Made by a program: the position numbers and the translations under genes. The notes beneath the pieces are model-generated. The model was not told the DNA's origin. It did not search any database and was given only the letters and a program-made list of their open reading frames with translations. 64,000 nucleotides of DNA from Lycorma delicatula (lineage: Eukaryota > Arthropoda > Insecta > Hemiptera > Fulgoridae), in the NCBI RefSeq assembly GCF_047948215.1, contig NC_134465.1:13802522-13866521 (forward strand), read 5' to 3'. Below are positions 35,136 to 48,050 of the stretch, in pieces (position 1 is the stretch's first letter; each line of letters starts with the position of its first letter).

Positions 35136-36378
35136 ATGCTGTTTACAATCAAGTCATTTGGCAGTGCAATTATTGATCGGCCTGAGTTCTCGTGCGTTTA
35201 TTACCTATCTCAAAGTCGACCAATCCTGAGCTAAAACCTCTCCGCAGCGTTCATTCCCGATATAAAAAGATCTCTCCACACTTCAAGGTCATTAGGCTTC
35301 GTAACGATCAAGGGTAGGCAAAATAATACCGCTTCATCACACACTAGAATTCGAATCAAAAAAACAAGTTTCTCAATTTTGTCACCCCGTTGAACGTATA
35401 TTTACATTAAACTTACTGAGAAGGAGAGAAAAAAAATATATATATATATATATATTTTTTTTTTATTAATATACAAATACATAACCAAACCGAACTGAAT
35501 TTTTCTAATTTTACAGTTTTACATTAATAGATTCTCAGGCAGCTATGCCGTTTCCAGTGAGTACCAGGAGGATGGAGGTCATCTCCTATCGCATCTGTCT
35601 TCATTTTTGTTCGTAACATTATATAACCTTTTTTTTATTTTTTTTAAATATTACTTTCTTAGCGTTTAATAATCTACCACAAAGAAAACCGCCCTTCCAC
35701 GCCCAAAAAAACAACCCTTAAATTCCTTCCCTTACAAACGACATTACTAGAATGCCAGCCATTTATTTTTTCGTAACAACTTTTCTCCTTCTTCGATGAA
35801 CTCTCTCGATCCGTAATTATACTTTACGACAGTAGTCCCCCGCCTGAAATTCCGCCAGGGCGTTAACAAAATCAACGTCTCTAAAAATGTAAAAATAATA
35901 TTAATACGAAAATAATTAATTTTACGTAAGGCGATAGTGAAATTACAGTTCGCTATCGCTTCTTGAGATATTTAATTCGTTTCATTATTCTAATATTTCA
36001 TACGTTAAATCGACCGACGTTAATTAGCAAAAAAATGTAAGCGGTTCGTCAAAACAGAGTATGAGCTATAAGTGGATCCGTGGCAATGAAAAAGTTGGAA
36101 ACCGCGCTTTACGGTATTTACTACATTTCACATTATATAACCGGTTCTTACTACATTCACACGTTTTTAAATATTAAACTTTTAAGTAAACCTTTTTGCT
36201 CTTCGTTTTTTCACACCCTATATGAATAATTTACCAACGTTGAATTAAAAAAATATATATATATCCTAATATCTTCCTTTAGAAAGTTTTTACGTGATTT
36301 TCATCTATCTCATCTCCAAACGGGCGATGTGTGAATAAAAAAATATTAATAAACAGAAATGTTAATTTTTTTTGTATG

Positions 36379-36428
<50 letters not shown>

Positions 36429-37573
36429 CTGAAAACAAAGAAAAGAATCCTATATCTCGAGAGAAGGAAGCCCTATTTTTGAAATTTTAAAGTTCCTCCT
36501 GAAATGTTCTCAAAATTATTCAAATCCATCCTGTAATTTCTGTCCATTTCTTAGCCAAAGGAAACGAGAAGGTGAAGGTAAAATAAAATTCAAAACGTAT
36601 TTTCAAATTTGGCATTACATTAAAATAGATTTTAACGACACAATGCGGTAATCTCGGCCTAAAAGATGAATATGTTAATAAATAAATATAATTAGATTTT
36701 TAATTTCGTAAATAATTAACACGGGATTAATAATCGCAAAGAAAATACATTTTTTAACGACTATTAAAAAAACTCGATAATTAAGAAAGAAAAAAGTTAA
36801 TTAATCTTACACTGAAAAAATATATAAGGAAAAATTACCGTATATAAAATAACAAGAACAGTAATACGGTTCCACTGAATAAGTACAAGTAATGGCCTTG
36901 AGGGGGGAAAAAATAACGAGACGATTGGCATTAATCCAGGTCCATGTGTTCTTTTAAACAGTATAGCCAATTTGTAGAGGAAATATGAACAACTGGGAAT
37001 TTTTTTTTTCATTTTTTATAAAAAAAAAAAGAAGTAATACGATACGAAATTATAATAAATATTACAAATTAGGAATAAAAAAATTCAAACAAACTAGCTT
37101 AGGTTTCTTATATATAATTTGGGAATCGATTCTAGAACTTCAATAAAAAAATGTCCATACAAACGTACGTCCGAAAACGCTTTGTTATCTAGTTACTGTT
37201 AAAGAAACTTTTCAGATCTCCCGATGAAATGTCATAATGAAATTTTTAAGGCGATATAAAACGGGTATAAGTGATAGTACCGCGCATGTTTTTTGACCTG
37301 AAAATCACTTAAAACGGGTCCCAGAACTGCATCTACAGTAGTTTTCATAATATCAACGTAAAAAGAAAAACTCTGCGACGAAAAATCTTTTTTATATTAA
37401 GTGCAACAGTAACATAGCTAAACGACTAATAAACGCCTATGTTTTTTTATCAAATCTTGTATACCTTGAGCATTAATTTTTGAAAAAATTGATGCGATAA
37501 AAGGAAAAAGAAAAAATCAACATTTATTATTAAAATAAAAACTAACAAAATTTAACAGAAAAATGTTAGAAAA
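34950..37573. other. Intergenic with long TA microsatellites
   Basis: (TA)n runs lie at 35102-35132 and 36383-36424, with a shorter run near 35438-35453. No gene or transposon end is recognised before 37574. Confidence 0.55.
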
Positions 37574-38787
37574 TTTAAAAACAGCTGTTTTTAGTACAAT
37601 AAATCTAGACCTTGGAAAAATTAGGTTGGCAACACCGACTGTAAACTTCGAAATTAATCTGAATACTACTCGCTGTAATAAAATTGTGTTGTGTTAATAA
37701 TAAACATCAGGCGGGATAGTTGTTTATGAAATATTTTTGATTGCGTTTTAATTATTTCTGATAATCAAATTATATAGTGTTTTTGTGTTTATTGTCTTCT
37801 AAACTGCACCTACATTTTTCCGACCGAATCTGAATTTAAAAAAGTAAAATTCAGTTTTGAATTTTTTTCTCGAAAATACCAGATTTTCTTCACTCGTGTA
37901 AAAATACGCCGATACGATTTTTTTTCCTACGCATTTCCGATGAAAGCAGCGGTCCAGCTGCGGTGGAAAAATACCGACGTAGATATCATCCTGGTAAAAT
38001 GTAAAATATTTTTTAGAATGTTTCTTCGTGAGAATGAAACGCTTCACTGCGTTCGTGTTTCATCTTAACGTCGACCGGCAAGCGATGATGAAAGGGAAAA
38101 TATTCTTCAGACGGTGCGACCTAGCCCTACAACGAACAAGCGAAGAATTTCTACAAGACTCGACGTTCCACAATACCGCAAACTAAAGTACGGAGATCAA
38201 TACATCCTCACGCACCGCATCCTTATCGTGTTAAAAAAATTCGCCACCTCCAGCTCGGTGGTCATGCCACCATACGACTGCAGTTGTTTCAACGGGTTAA
38301 TAATTACCGCTTAATTCCGTTCATAGAATTTTCGGGCGAAGTTACTTTTACCTATAACGGTATAAACAACACAAGAAATTCGTATCGGTGGTCTGAAAAA
38401 AACGCGCATAATGTAGTCGAATCAAATTTCCAGCAACGATTTTCAGTCAACGTTTGTTCCGGCACGATCGAGATCAATTAATAGGCCCTTTCGTACTAGA
38501 ACAACGTGTCGTTAGGAGAAATTATCTGAAATCTTTAAACGATGAATTTCTTACAGCGATTGAGAATTTGTCATCGACGAACTAAATGAAATGTACTAGA
38601 CTTGGAACGCGTTTCACGAATAAAGGAAGAAAATTCTTAAATGAACAATTTATCGGCAAATGGACTGGACGTAAACCGGCCACTCAGAGTAGTATTTAAA
38701 TTGATTTCGAAGCATACAGTCAGTGTTGCCAACCTAATTCGTCAAAGGTCTAAACTTATTGTACTAAAATAACCGTTTTTAATTTTA
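37574..38787 (+). mobile_element. Tc1/mariner-type element with long inverted repeats
   Basis: The segment at 37591-37671 and the complement of 38687-38767 match over 81 bases with about 11 mismatches (86% identity). Both contain attaggttggcaacac. Similarity continues outward into an A-rich edge with one indel, so the full repeats are near 100 bp and the element about 1.2 kb. Repeats this long are well above the roughly 30 bp of ordinary mariners. The interior holds a decayed transposase in the plus direction. The outer boundary and target duplication are not certain. Confidence 0.82.
37925..38680 (+). pseudogene. Tc1/mariner-like transposase relic
   Basis: Across several frames the plus strand reads AAVQLRWKNTDVD, RRISTRLDVPQYR, GEVTFTYNGINNTRNSYRWS, NFQQRFSVNV and KFLNEQFIGKWTGR. 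This is the order of an insect Tc1/mariner-like transposase: a helix-turn-helix N-terminus, the first catalytic block (normally DEATFxxxGxVNxxNxxYW), the WSVNVWCG strand, and the FLNExFPxRWIGR segment before the third catalytic residue. The first catalytic D is changed to G at 38335-38337. The second and third catalytic motifs are not readable, so the 3' third of the gene is deleted or scrambled. The gene cannot be active. Confidence 0.72.
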
Positions 38788-38900
38788 CAAAATTATAAAA
38801 GTTGATATTTTCTATTTTCATGGACTTTATATTACATCGATTTCTCAAAATTAAATTTTCAACAAATTTTTATAATAAAAACCATCGAGTTTACCACTTA
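38788..38900. other. Spacer between two transposons
   Basis: An AT-rich spacer of 113 bases separates the element at 37574-38787 from the one at 38901-40192. No feature is seen in it. Confidence 0.5.
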
Positions 38901-40192
38901 TACAGAGTCATTCACGGAAACCGGATGTTTTTGAAGTGGGTTGTACTCGGGCGTTCGTGGTGGGAGGGGCACGTGGCTAGTGTCTGACGTTTCCTTTGTT
39001 CATAGCACTTACATTTTAGTCGTCGAGATGGAGCCGTGGACGCTAGACCAACGCCTGTACGCGTATGACAGTTTTGTGCGAAATGACGAATCCGTAACTG
39101 CTGTTCAGCGAGATTTCCGCCGTCAGTTTAATATCCATCGTAATGCAAGTGTCCCTTCTCGTAACACAATATCGCGACGGGTAAACAACCTACGAACAAG
39201 CGGTTCAATATTGAAGTAAAAACCACCGGGTCCCCGACGAACTGCTAGCACTCCGGAGAACATCGAACGAGTAAGGGAGGCCATCGTCAGAAGCCCACGC
39301 CGCTCTATTCACGGGCATTCAGCAGCGCTTCAAACGAGCACAAGTACGGTAAGACGAATTCTGCATACAGACCTGCATTTCCATCCTTACAAGATAGCCG
39401 TCGCGCAGCAGTTAAACGAGCAAGATTTCACGCAGCGATTACAATTTTGTCGACAAACGCTTACCGTTTATGAAGAAAATCAAAATTTGTTATCGTTAAT
39501 GAGTGACGAAGCCCGTTTTCATCTGAATGGCTTCGTCAACAAACAGAATTGCCGGTATCGGCCAGAAAGAAACCCGCATCAGCTTCACGCGAAACCACTT
39601 CATAGCCCAAAGGTGACTGTCTGGTGTCCAACGGTGTTATTGGACCATATTTTTTTGAAGAAAATGACGCTGACGTAACTGTAACAGCTGATCGTTACAT
39701 TGCGATGTTGAATACGTTTTTCATCCCGAGTTACGAAACCGGGGAATCGATTTTCAAAAAGTGTTATTCCAGCAGAATGGAGCTACAGCGCACACAGCGA
39801 GGGCAACGATGGCTGTTCTCCGTAACATGTTTCCGGGACGGATCGTTTCGAGATTCGGCGACATTCCTTGGCCCCCTCGGTTCCCCGACTTGAGTACTTG
39901 TGATTTATAATAAACCGCGTACATTGGAGGACCTAAAGATCGAAATTCGTCATCACGTCACCCAGATTGACGTAGACATGCTGCAAAGAATTGAGGCCGG
40001 TTACCGTGAAAGGCTACAACAATGTATTGCCCAAAATGGACATCACTTGCCGGAAATAATTTTTCGTTCACGAATAAGTAACAAATGCTTTGATTTAACA
40101 AATGTTTCAATATCAATAAAACTTTTGTAAAGTAAATATTCAATTTTTTATGATTATTTTAAAAACATCCGGTTCCCGTGAATGACCCTGTA
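38901..40192 (+). mobile_element. Tc1/mariner-type element with 32-bp inverted repeats
   Basis: The left end at 38901-38932 begins tacagagtcattcacggaaa; the right end at 40161-40192 is its complement with 2 mismatches in 32. TA dinucleotides stand at both outer edges, as expected for this superfamily. The single interior gene runs on the plus strand from an ATG at 39028. The total length of 1292 bp is typical. Confidence 0.92.
39028..40130 (+). pseudogene. Tc1/mariner transposase relic with D-N-(41)-D catalytic residues
   Basis: The frame from ATG 39028 (MEPWTLDQRLYAYDSFVRND) gives an N-terminal helix-turn-helix domain of the DUF4817-like type found in many insect transposases. A TAA at 39217-39219 breaks it, and the same frame then continues through RRTASTPENIERVREAI to SDEARFHLNG, with the first D at 39505-39507. 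A frameshift near 39630 leads to VSNGVIGPYFFEENDADVTV, and another near 39740 to FQQNGATAHTAR. There the second catalytic residue is N at 39776-39778 instead of D. The third D is at 39902-39904 (LSTCD), 41 residues further on. Straight after it the usual FFLWGYLK block is missing. The 41-residue spacing fits the DD41D (rosa-type) branch. The gene is inactive for several independent reasons. Confidence 0.85.
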
Positions 40193-40331
40193 TAAGTCTT
40201 ATACATTTCAGTTCGATCTCAATTCACCGGGTGAACCGAAATCCTTGCGAAATTTTTCGCTAGCCGTAACTCAGTAACAAAACTTTTCCTAGAATCAGTT
40301 TCCAAATTATTTCCCTTTTTCCTAAATCACC

Positions 40332-40366
<35 letters not shown>

Positions 40367-42177
40367 AGCCGTTGCAAAGAAGCCGAACCAAATAGGAGCC
40401 GCCTTGCTCTGTACTCGGTCTTACGTTGACGTATATTTTCTTTTCCCTATAAATCAATAAATACGTGAAATTAAGTAATTATTTTATTTACTACTAAAAA
40501 GGGACATTTTATTCCCGTACAATATAATACGTATAACAGGAACGCTTAAATTTTACAGAAGGGAACAGATAGGTTCTGCTAGATCCAAAGAGCGTTGAAT
40601 ATTTACGACTTTAGGTTTACACACGATCGATTAGCGAGAGATACAAGACTTTGCAAACTACTTTCAAAGAAGGAAAACAATTTCAAAACTACTTCTATTA
40701 AATCACACTATCTTATCGATCATCGAGAGAACCGATCCGAGTAATCTCAATCACCATCTTATCGTACCAAATAACACTCGATTAACAGGAACAGATCTAG
40801 ACAGACAGCCGTAGTATTCGGTCATATTCTATAAACAAAAACAACGTTTTATTGAAAAGTTTTAACAACCTTTCGCTGTTTTTATTAAAATTGTAAATTC
40901 AATGACAAAAAACAGCACTAAACCTGCTTTAAACAATCTATACTCTGATTAATCGACCCCCAACCTTTTTCCTTTAAAAAAAACTGCCTATTCGTAAAAA
41001 ACACTTTTCACTCCGGCAACCGGAGATTCTTTTATAACAAACATCGGTACGCTGTACTTATAGTAGACGATGTTTCAAAATTTCAAACAAGCTTTCCCTC
41101 TCCTGGATCAAACACGATTAATTATCGTTATCCCGTTAAATTTATCGACGATCCGGTGATCTTAACCGACAATAAGGTCTAAGCGCTAAGAAAAAGTAAT
41201 AACAATGTCAGAATAAGGCGCAAAATAGTACGAAATGAAAATAAATGTGAGGAAAGCAAAAGTTACGAGGAGAAACAAACAGTACACGGTAATGAAAAAA
41301 GGGAAGGAAAAATTGGGCCGTCTACAGAATAGGCAAACTTAAACAAGTGAACTGTTTTGCCTGTACGTATGTGAAACGTGAACTTCATGACGGGGAGAGA
41401 GAGAAATAGAGCGAATGTCAAGAATGGAGCTTTTGAGATGGGACAGGAAACGAGCTGATAGGAATCAAAATGAGGTTGAGAATTTCTGTTTACAATTAAA
41501 AAAAAATTGATTCGGACCGATGTTAAGAAGAACAAACAAGATCAGTAACGGCCCTTTAGAGAACAATTAAACGGAAAAACAAGAAAGAGCAAAGATTGTA
41601 ACTCGATCAATGAAGTCGAGAACGGATAACAAAAGAAACTAAACATCACCGCAAGACATAATATTGGTTTCCCGTAGATCAAAAACTCAATAAATTGTAT
41701 CGTCGGGGGCAATTCCGATGACGATTATCGGCAGCTAAGGCCTTACCTGTCGATGCCGTTTAAAAATTTTAAACTGCTATTAGTATGGATTCAATTTTGG
41801 GAAAAAAATTAACTTCGCTTCAAAAAATGAAAACAATGTCGTACAAAAAGTTCGACGGATGCTAGAACAAACACTGTTTTCCTTCTTTTTTTCCGAGTAC
41901 AGTTTAAAAAATACTTCTATACGTATTCTGTATAGGTATAAAATTTATACATCAGATTTGGGGAGGGGGGAATGGGGACGGCGAGAAATTTGGTTATTTT
42001 GATTTTTTTTTAATGAAATTCATCGAAATTCAGTACATAATAAAATGCAGAAAATCGTTATCTTAATCGTTATTTCAAAACCGATTAGCGCAAAAACATA
42101 GAAATTTTACTGTTAAAATGAACATTAAAATTTACTCTGGATTTAAATTTTATAGATAATAGGAAAAATCATGTTTT
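40193..42177. other. Intergenic with a GT microsatellite
   Basis: A pure (GT)16 run covers 40334-40365. A C+T-rich and purine-rich patch near 41390-41450 gives a chance minus-strand frame (41263-41535). Nothing else is recognised. Confidence 0.55.
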
Positions 42178-42680
42178 ACGAAAACGTCCACCCGATAAAC
42201 CTTCGAGAACAGCAAACGTCATGACACGGGCTCGTCGTTTGTTTGTTCCTTACTATTTTTTGACGGACCAGTGAATGCAGAAACTTATTTAAGAATGTCG
42301 GAGGCACGGTTAGAGAACGTCGGAGTTTCACGAGAAGGATCTCATGGAACGAATACGATTGCGGCAAGATGGAGCACCGGGACGTTCTGCTCCATCAGTC
42401 CGCGCGCGTTTCTGAATTGAAACTATTCAACACATCGGATCGGGGCCGCGGTATTCCAGCAACACCAGCTTGGTTACCGTGGTCACCACGAAGTCCTGAT
42501 GTCACCGCACCGGAATATTCATAATGGGAATTATCAAGACACGCGTATCTGCACGTCGCTACCCCGCAAATGAAGAATTGGGTGATGCTGTGCGGGACCT
42601 CTTTCGTAACCTAACACCAGAAATGCTGCGTCGCATGTCCACAACAGGACGTGGCGACGTATAGAATTGTGCGTGCAACA
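42178..42680 (+). pseudogene. Tc1/mariner-like transposase relic (C-terminal half)
   Basis: Shifting plus-strand frames read YFFDGPVNAETYLRM, LRQDGAPGRSAPSVRARF (D of the second catalytic block at 42368-42370), WLPWSPRSPDVTAPEYS, GIIKTRV and FRNLTPEMLRRMS. This is the usual order from the strand before the second catalytic D to the C-terminus of insect Tc1/mariner-like transposases of the QQDGAPAH type. The third catalytic block is frameshifted. The N-terminal half and the inverted repeats are not found. It differs in wording from the transposase at 39028-40130, so it is probably a different family. Confidence 0.68.
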
Positions 42681-42795
42681 TGAAGACGAACATACAGACC
42701 CGCTGGACCGTTAAAATTAATACTATTATTAAGAAAGTAAATAAAAGAATCCATTATTATATCGCATTTTTCATTAAAAATGGATGGCCATCTTG

Positions 42796-42839
<44 letters not shown>

Positions 42840-44270
42840 CTAAAATATTCTTTTTTATAAGATTAAAAGCCGAACAAACCTTTGTTTCTCCTGATACTAT
42901 ATTATATTTACTATACCGAAGGAAACCTGCTCTTCAAAATTTAAAAAAAGTTATATAAGAAATCTTCAATTTTATTTTTCCTAATTCTTAGCTCCTAAAA
43001 TCGTTTAATAAAATTCATCCGAAGCGGACAAAAAAGACAGTCTCCGAAAATATAAGAAAGAACCGGCTGGAAATTAATTTTTTTTTTTTTTACGAATGTT
43101 ATTAATACGTACATTTTCTTCCATTTTCGTCGCGAAGTTTCCGTTAAAATTCATATTTTAAATGCTATTACAATTAATAACGCCCGTAGGATGGTTAAAA
43201 CAGCTTCGGTACAAACGGAAAAAATTCCGAAAAAAAAAAATACTTTCAAATTGTATTTCGATCGTTGAAAATTGTTCCGGTAAATTTATTTTCAGCGTGA
43301 ATTAAAATAAAGCTTTACAGCAAGAGATTAAATGAAGGTTTAATATTTTTTATCCTTACCCGGAGAACCCGGAGATAGTTTACATTTCGATCGTATAAAT
43401 GAACATATCTGCTTAAAATAAATTCGTTCTTCGATTTTAATCGAAATACGAACTGAACCGAACAAAGTCGATAAAACAAAGAACCTTCTTGCTTTAGTTT
43501 TTGTACGGAAAGCAAACATAGACGCATCACCTTTGGAATTCACCGGCCTATTAATTACAACAAATGCAGCACGTATGTAGAGCTCGTTACGAAAAATTAC
43601 GGTACTCGATTTTCCACAAAAATCGTGTTACAATGAATTCTCGATTAAATCGATGATATAACTCGAAAATAGTTTACCCGCATTAAGACGAATGAAACAA
43701 AGATTGTTTTTAAAAAATTGTTTTTCTTTCTCATTTCACAGTGCGGGATTTTGTCAGGAGATTGAAAATATTACTAAGCAAAAATACAACGCCGAAAATA
43801 AGATACGCTCTCTGTTTAAGCGTTACTGTTGAATGGCGTTAACCGGATTAATCTACACCTAAAAAAATCCTTCAAAACGTCGGTAAAAAATCATTCAGAA
43901 CGGCCCTGCGGTTCTTGAATTGGAAACCTTCATTCGGCGGTACGTAACACAGGAAATTTCTGATCGCGTATAAAAATGTTAAAAATTAAAACTAAACGTT
44001 AAAATCGCGTAATCTAATTTGTTTACATTACGCAAACAAATTAGGATCGAGTATAAAATACACTGAACATATCGTAACAGAAAGGTAAACGCGTTTATCT
44101 GTTGCTTTTTTTAATAGTACTTGTAGTTTTGTGAGCGGCCAAGACCTCGCACGTTTAGCACCGAATTTGACAAAGCACATTAAAATTAATAAAATGAAAC
44201 TTACATTAATAATTATTTTAACGACTCGCACGCAACAGACTTACACTACGAGAAACGATTACTCGACTGA
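42681..44270. other. Intergenic with a TA microsatellite
   Basis: A (TA)n run covers 42800-42835. No gene is recognised; the minus-strand frames at 43315-43543 have no family features. Confidence 0.55.
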
Positions 44271-44374
44271 GTAATAAATAAATATAAGCGTATATATTTA
44301 TACGCTTATATTTATTTATTACTTATTTATATACTGAGAATATATAAGCGTAAGCGTATAAATTTATACGCTTA
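44271..44374. repeat. Two adjacent perfect palindromes sharing an aagcgtata core
   Basis: The first has 24-base arms at 44271-44294 and 44299-44322 that are exact complements around a 4-base loop. The second, 44351-44374, is a perfect 24-base palindrome without a loop. Both contain aagcgtata and its complement. The first could extrude a long hairpin. It may be a foldback element end, a target of inverted duplication or a replication product; the sequence alone does not say. Confidence 0.85.
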
Positions 44375-47300
44375 AACATTCGACACGCACCTAAATAATA
44401 AATACAAAGTCGATAGTTACAATCGTATTCCGTTCGGTACTTACATTACGCCGGAGAGAAACCGTCGAAATACCCGGTGTTAAACCGAAAACGCTTAGGG
44501 AAAATAAAAAGTATTTTCCGAAAAAAATTGTTCGATACGACAGAAACGGCTCCCGGATTATCTGCAGTACATTTATATCGTAGAGAAGAAACTTTTAAAA
44601 ACTTTAATCTGTAAAGATGCGCTTATGAATCATTTCCTCTCATGTTGGAATGCGGTTTATTCGATCGGCCTGAAACGTAGCAAGAGCGTAATACTAAAAA
44701 CGTATAGCAAAACGGCTCATGAAATTAGTAAAAGGATGGAAAAATCGGAACGTTATATTTTATAAAAACAATTCCCTTATGTGACGCTCCAGAATCAGGA
44801 CGAGTTTATAATTCGGTAACATTTTTTTCAGCGTTTTAAATATTATTTTTCGAACCGCATTGCATAAGCCTGCCTGGCCTTAAAATACCACCGCCAGGTT
44901 AGTTTCCCGTACCTAGTGCCTGTGCAAACCGCTGGGAATCGATGCGCGCATCCGATAATCGTTTAAGGTAGTCGATGCGATCGCTCATCTAATATTTTAA
45001 TCGATATACAGACCTAGTAGTTTTACACACTTACTGCGATTAAGCTTTCAGGCATTACTATCGAGTGAAATGAATTTATTTCGCAGTCTTCGAACGACTA
45101 ATAATAGTCTTTTCAATAATCGTTTTCACGAGGTTCACCGCGAACTATTTATTACTTTAATGAAATGTTTGTTTAGCCGTCTACAGTCTCATACCTCAAA
45201 CATTTCCATAGTTTCATCGTAATATAACTTCTAGCTCCTACGTTGTTCGGCGAACCGTTCGTAAGAACATTATGAAACTTAAGTACTGATCGGATGCTAC
45301 TTGAATATTTTTATATTGAAAAAATATAAGATCGTTAAATCGGTCGGTTTTTATGTTCAAGGTCGCTTAAATACGGTTCAACCCGTATAAGCTTCATCTT
45401 TTAATATAATAAAATTCAACTTTTTTAATTAAAATACCGAGCGAAACAAAATCGCTTATCGATCGCCGCCGATCGTGTCCCATTTACACCTTAATATCGG
45501 TGAAATTTGTGAGAGCTGAAAAGCTCTAACAACTATTTATTATTTAGACGTATGTGAAATTTGTGAGTATCTGTGAAATTATAGAAAGGCTTTTTCTGGT
45601 CGTACGGAGAATCTGTTGTTAAACCGAATTCCTTCCGTATTCGTCAAGCCGATTACTAACCGCTTTTAAAATACTTTTTGAGAAGGCCGGCAATACAGAA
45701 ACGCGTCTAGTCGGTTAGTCGTTCAGTTCAACCAACATTATAGACCGGCCTAACGACCGCATACTTTAACTCGTTCGTAAAAACATCTTCCTCACGAGAT
45801 AGGTTTATAATTTTAAAAAGCAGATAACTTCTTCGGCTAAAAATAGGGGGCATCATCCCGCTCGCAGAATCATTTACCGTTAATAATTTTTTCCGATTTT
45901 GCAACGGATTTAAAAATTAGTCGACGATTATTGTTAATTCGATTAAAGTCACAAAACAGCTCTAATTTACGATACGAAGGAAAACATTTTTCAGCTACTT
46001 TTCCGGTTTACACATTAAATTAATTCTCCATCGAGGCAGATTCTTTTCGTCTCGCCCGTATTAGATTTTCAGATTTTGTTTTCCGAATTACCGATAAATT
46101 CTTTTCCGCTAATTCTCCTCCTCCTTTTTCAGAAAAAAGCGCGAAATGAAACCGTCGATCGTAAACCGACTACCGAATGTTCAGTCACCGCCAAAAATAA
46201 TCTTACGTACGACGAATTGTTACCGTTTCCGATAACACCGAGCATCACCGATCGTAACTGTCGAACAGGTACTTTATTATATTCCGATTCCTTGCGTACG
46301 TAAAATGTACACGATAAAATTAATAGTTACCGATCGCTACGGACAAAAAGCCCACCGCGTCGCTTTTACTGAATAAGGACTAACACAGTCGTCGCTTTTC
46401 CCGACAACTGAACCGGCCGCGTTTTCAAAGCGAGAATTACATGAAAACTCGTTTCGTCTAATAGCAATAATTACTGTAAAATTTGAAAACGATTTGCTGA
46501 CGCGTTTAACTTTAACCGTGTTACGACCGCACGCAAACAGAGAAAATTCGTACGGCGTTTTGCCGACTCGCTTAGCTCGGCCGGTCTGCGTCCCGATCTC
46601 TCTCCGTACTGAAAAGGAGATAAAGTTCCAGAAATTCACAAAGGGTATCGCGAAAAATTCTCAAAAATTCCAACACGGGCTACTAGACTATCTAAATAGA
46701 CCTTTATAAAATATAATTAAAACATCTCAAACAATAATATTCTGGACTACTTTTAACAAAAAAAGGTAATTATTTTAAAAAATTATCTCCTATTATTAGA
46801 AACTAAACGTATCGTCAGTACCGAATTATTTTGATCCAAACGGTCGGAAATTATTCTTACCCTTACTTGCAAATCAGAAAAAAATATAAGTCGATCCGTC
46901 TGAGTGAATAGATGAAATAATTTAATCTTAAGTTTGAAAATCTTTAACGATATTATTTTACGACGAGCCCGTAAAAGTCTGACAAAATTCAATACTTCTA
47001 AATAAACAATCGTTTAATATTTCCCCGATCTTTAATAAGTTTCTTTTAGTAGCCAAAATCAAAGCAAATTTTTTTAATAGCATTAAAAACCCATTTTTAA
47101 GCGGCAAAATCATCCGATGCCCCGGAACGATTAGGCTGACAGTAGAAACAAAACACAGTAGACTCACAGTAAAATGAAAGAAAGAAACAAAACGAATTTA
47201 TTAAAACGCACAAAAGATATTTTTTTTTATCAGACGCGAAGAAAAGAAACAACACGGATAGATGTAAAGTACCACACACTAAGAGTAAAAAAATAAACAA

Positions 47301-48050
47301 AGATCCAACATGTAATAGAATCAACCCCTACTACGTAAATTACTATACCCCGAGATAAAACGCCAAATATAAGCCGACGCACAACGATACAAAATTTCGG
47401 TACTAAGATTGTTTTTATTATTGCGTTATAAGCATCCGTGCCGGCCGAACACTCTACGGATACGGAACAAGTTATAAGACGATCGCACGTCGTAAGTACG
47501 TAACAGCGGTGTTAACGTAAACAGAACGACAGCGTGAACAAGAATGCATATAGATCCATCGAGACAAAATAAAAACGTGACGGCGGGGGAGGGAGAAGAG
47601 CGATATGTTAAGTCTACTAAACTACGAACAAAAAGGAGAGGGGATGAACCGTATATAGAGAGAAACACTGAGGTAGAAAGAGAAAGTATATTAAAGTAAA
47701 AAGAGTGTAATAAAATACATCGACGCGCAGGCGCGAAACTTTCATTCAACAACAAACTGTTTTTGCTACAGCCACACTTCCACAGTTTAACCGCTGCTGT
47801 TATAGCAGTACTACTGTCGCTTCAGCTACATCAGAGCAAAGACTACTACCCGTCGGGGGTCGACGAGAGGAGGCCGACGGTGCCGGTTAAGCGCGTGGCA
47901 TTCGATGAAACAAATCGGGCGTACTCGTAACGATGTATACGAATATTTATTATACGCCGATATAGATGAATTTTAAAAAAATCTCGTATCGATATATACC
48001 GTAGCCGTACTATATGGTGTGCACGAAAGGTTCACTTTATCGTCTAAGAC
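44375..48050. other. Long intergenic stretch, no gene recognised
   Basis: About 3.7 kb without recognisable proteins, SINE heads or inverted repeats. Minus-strand frames at 46337-46639 and 47426-47755 have no family features. A small GC-richer patch lies at 47770-47900. Confidence 0.45.

Noticed and set aside
44271..44374. CRISPR-like palindromic repeats
   Set aside because: Only two palindromes, different lengths, no regular spacers, and a eukaryotic context. No CRISPR array is present in this window.
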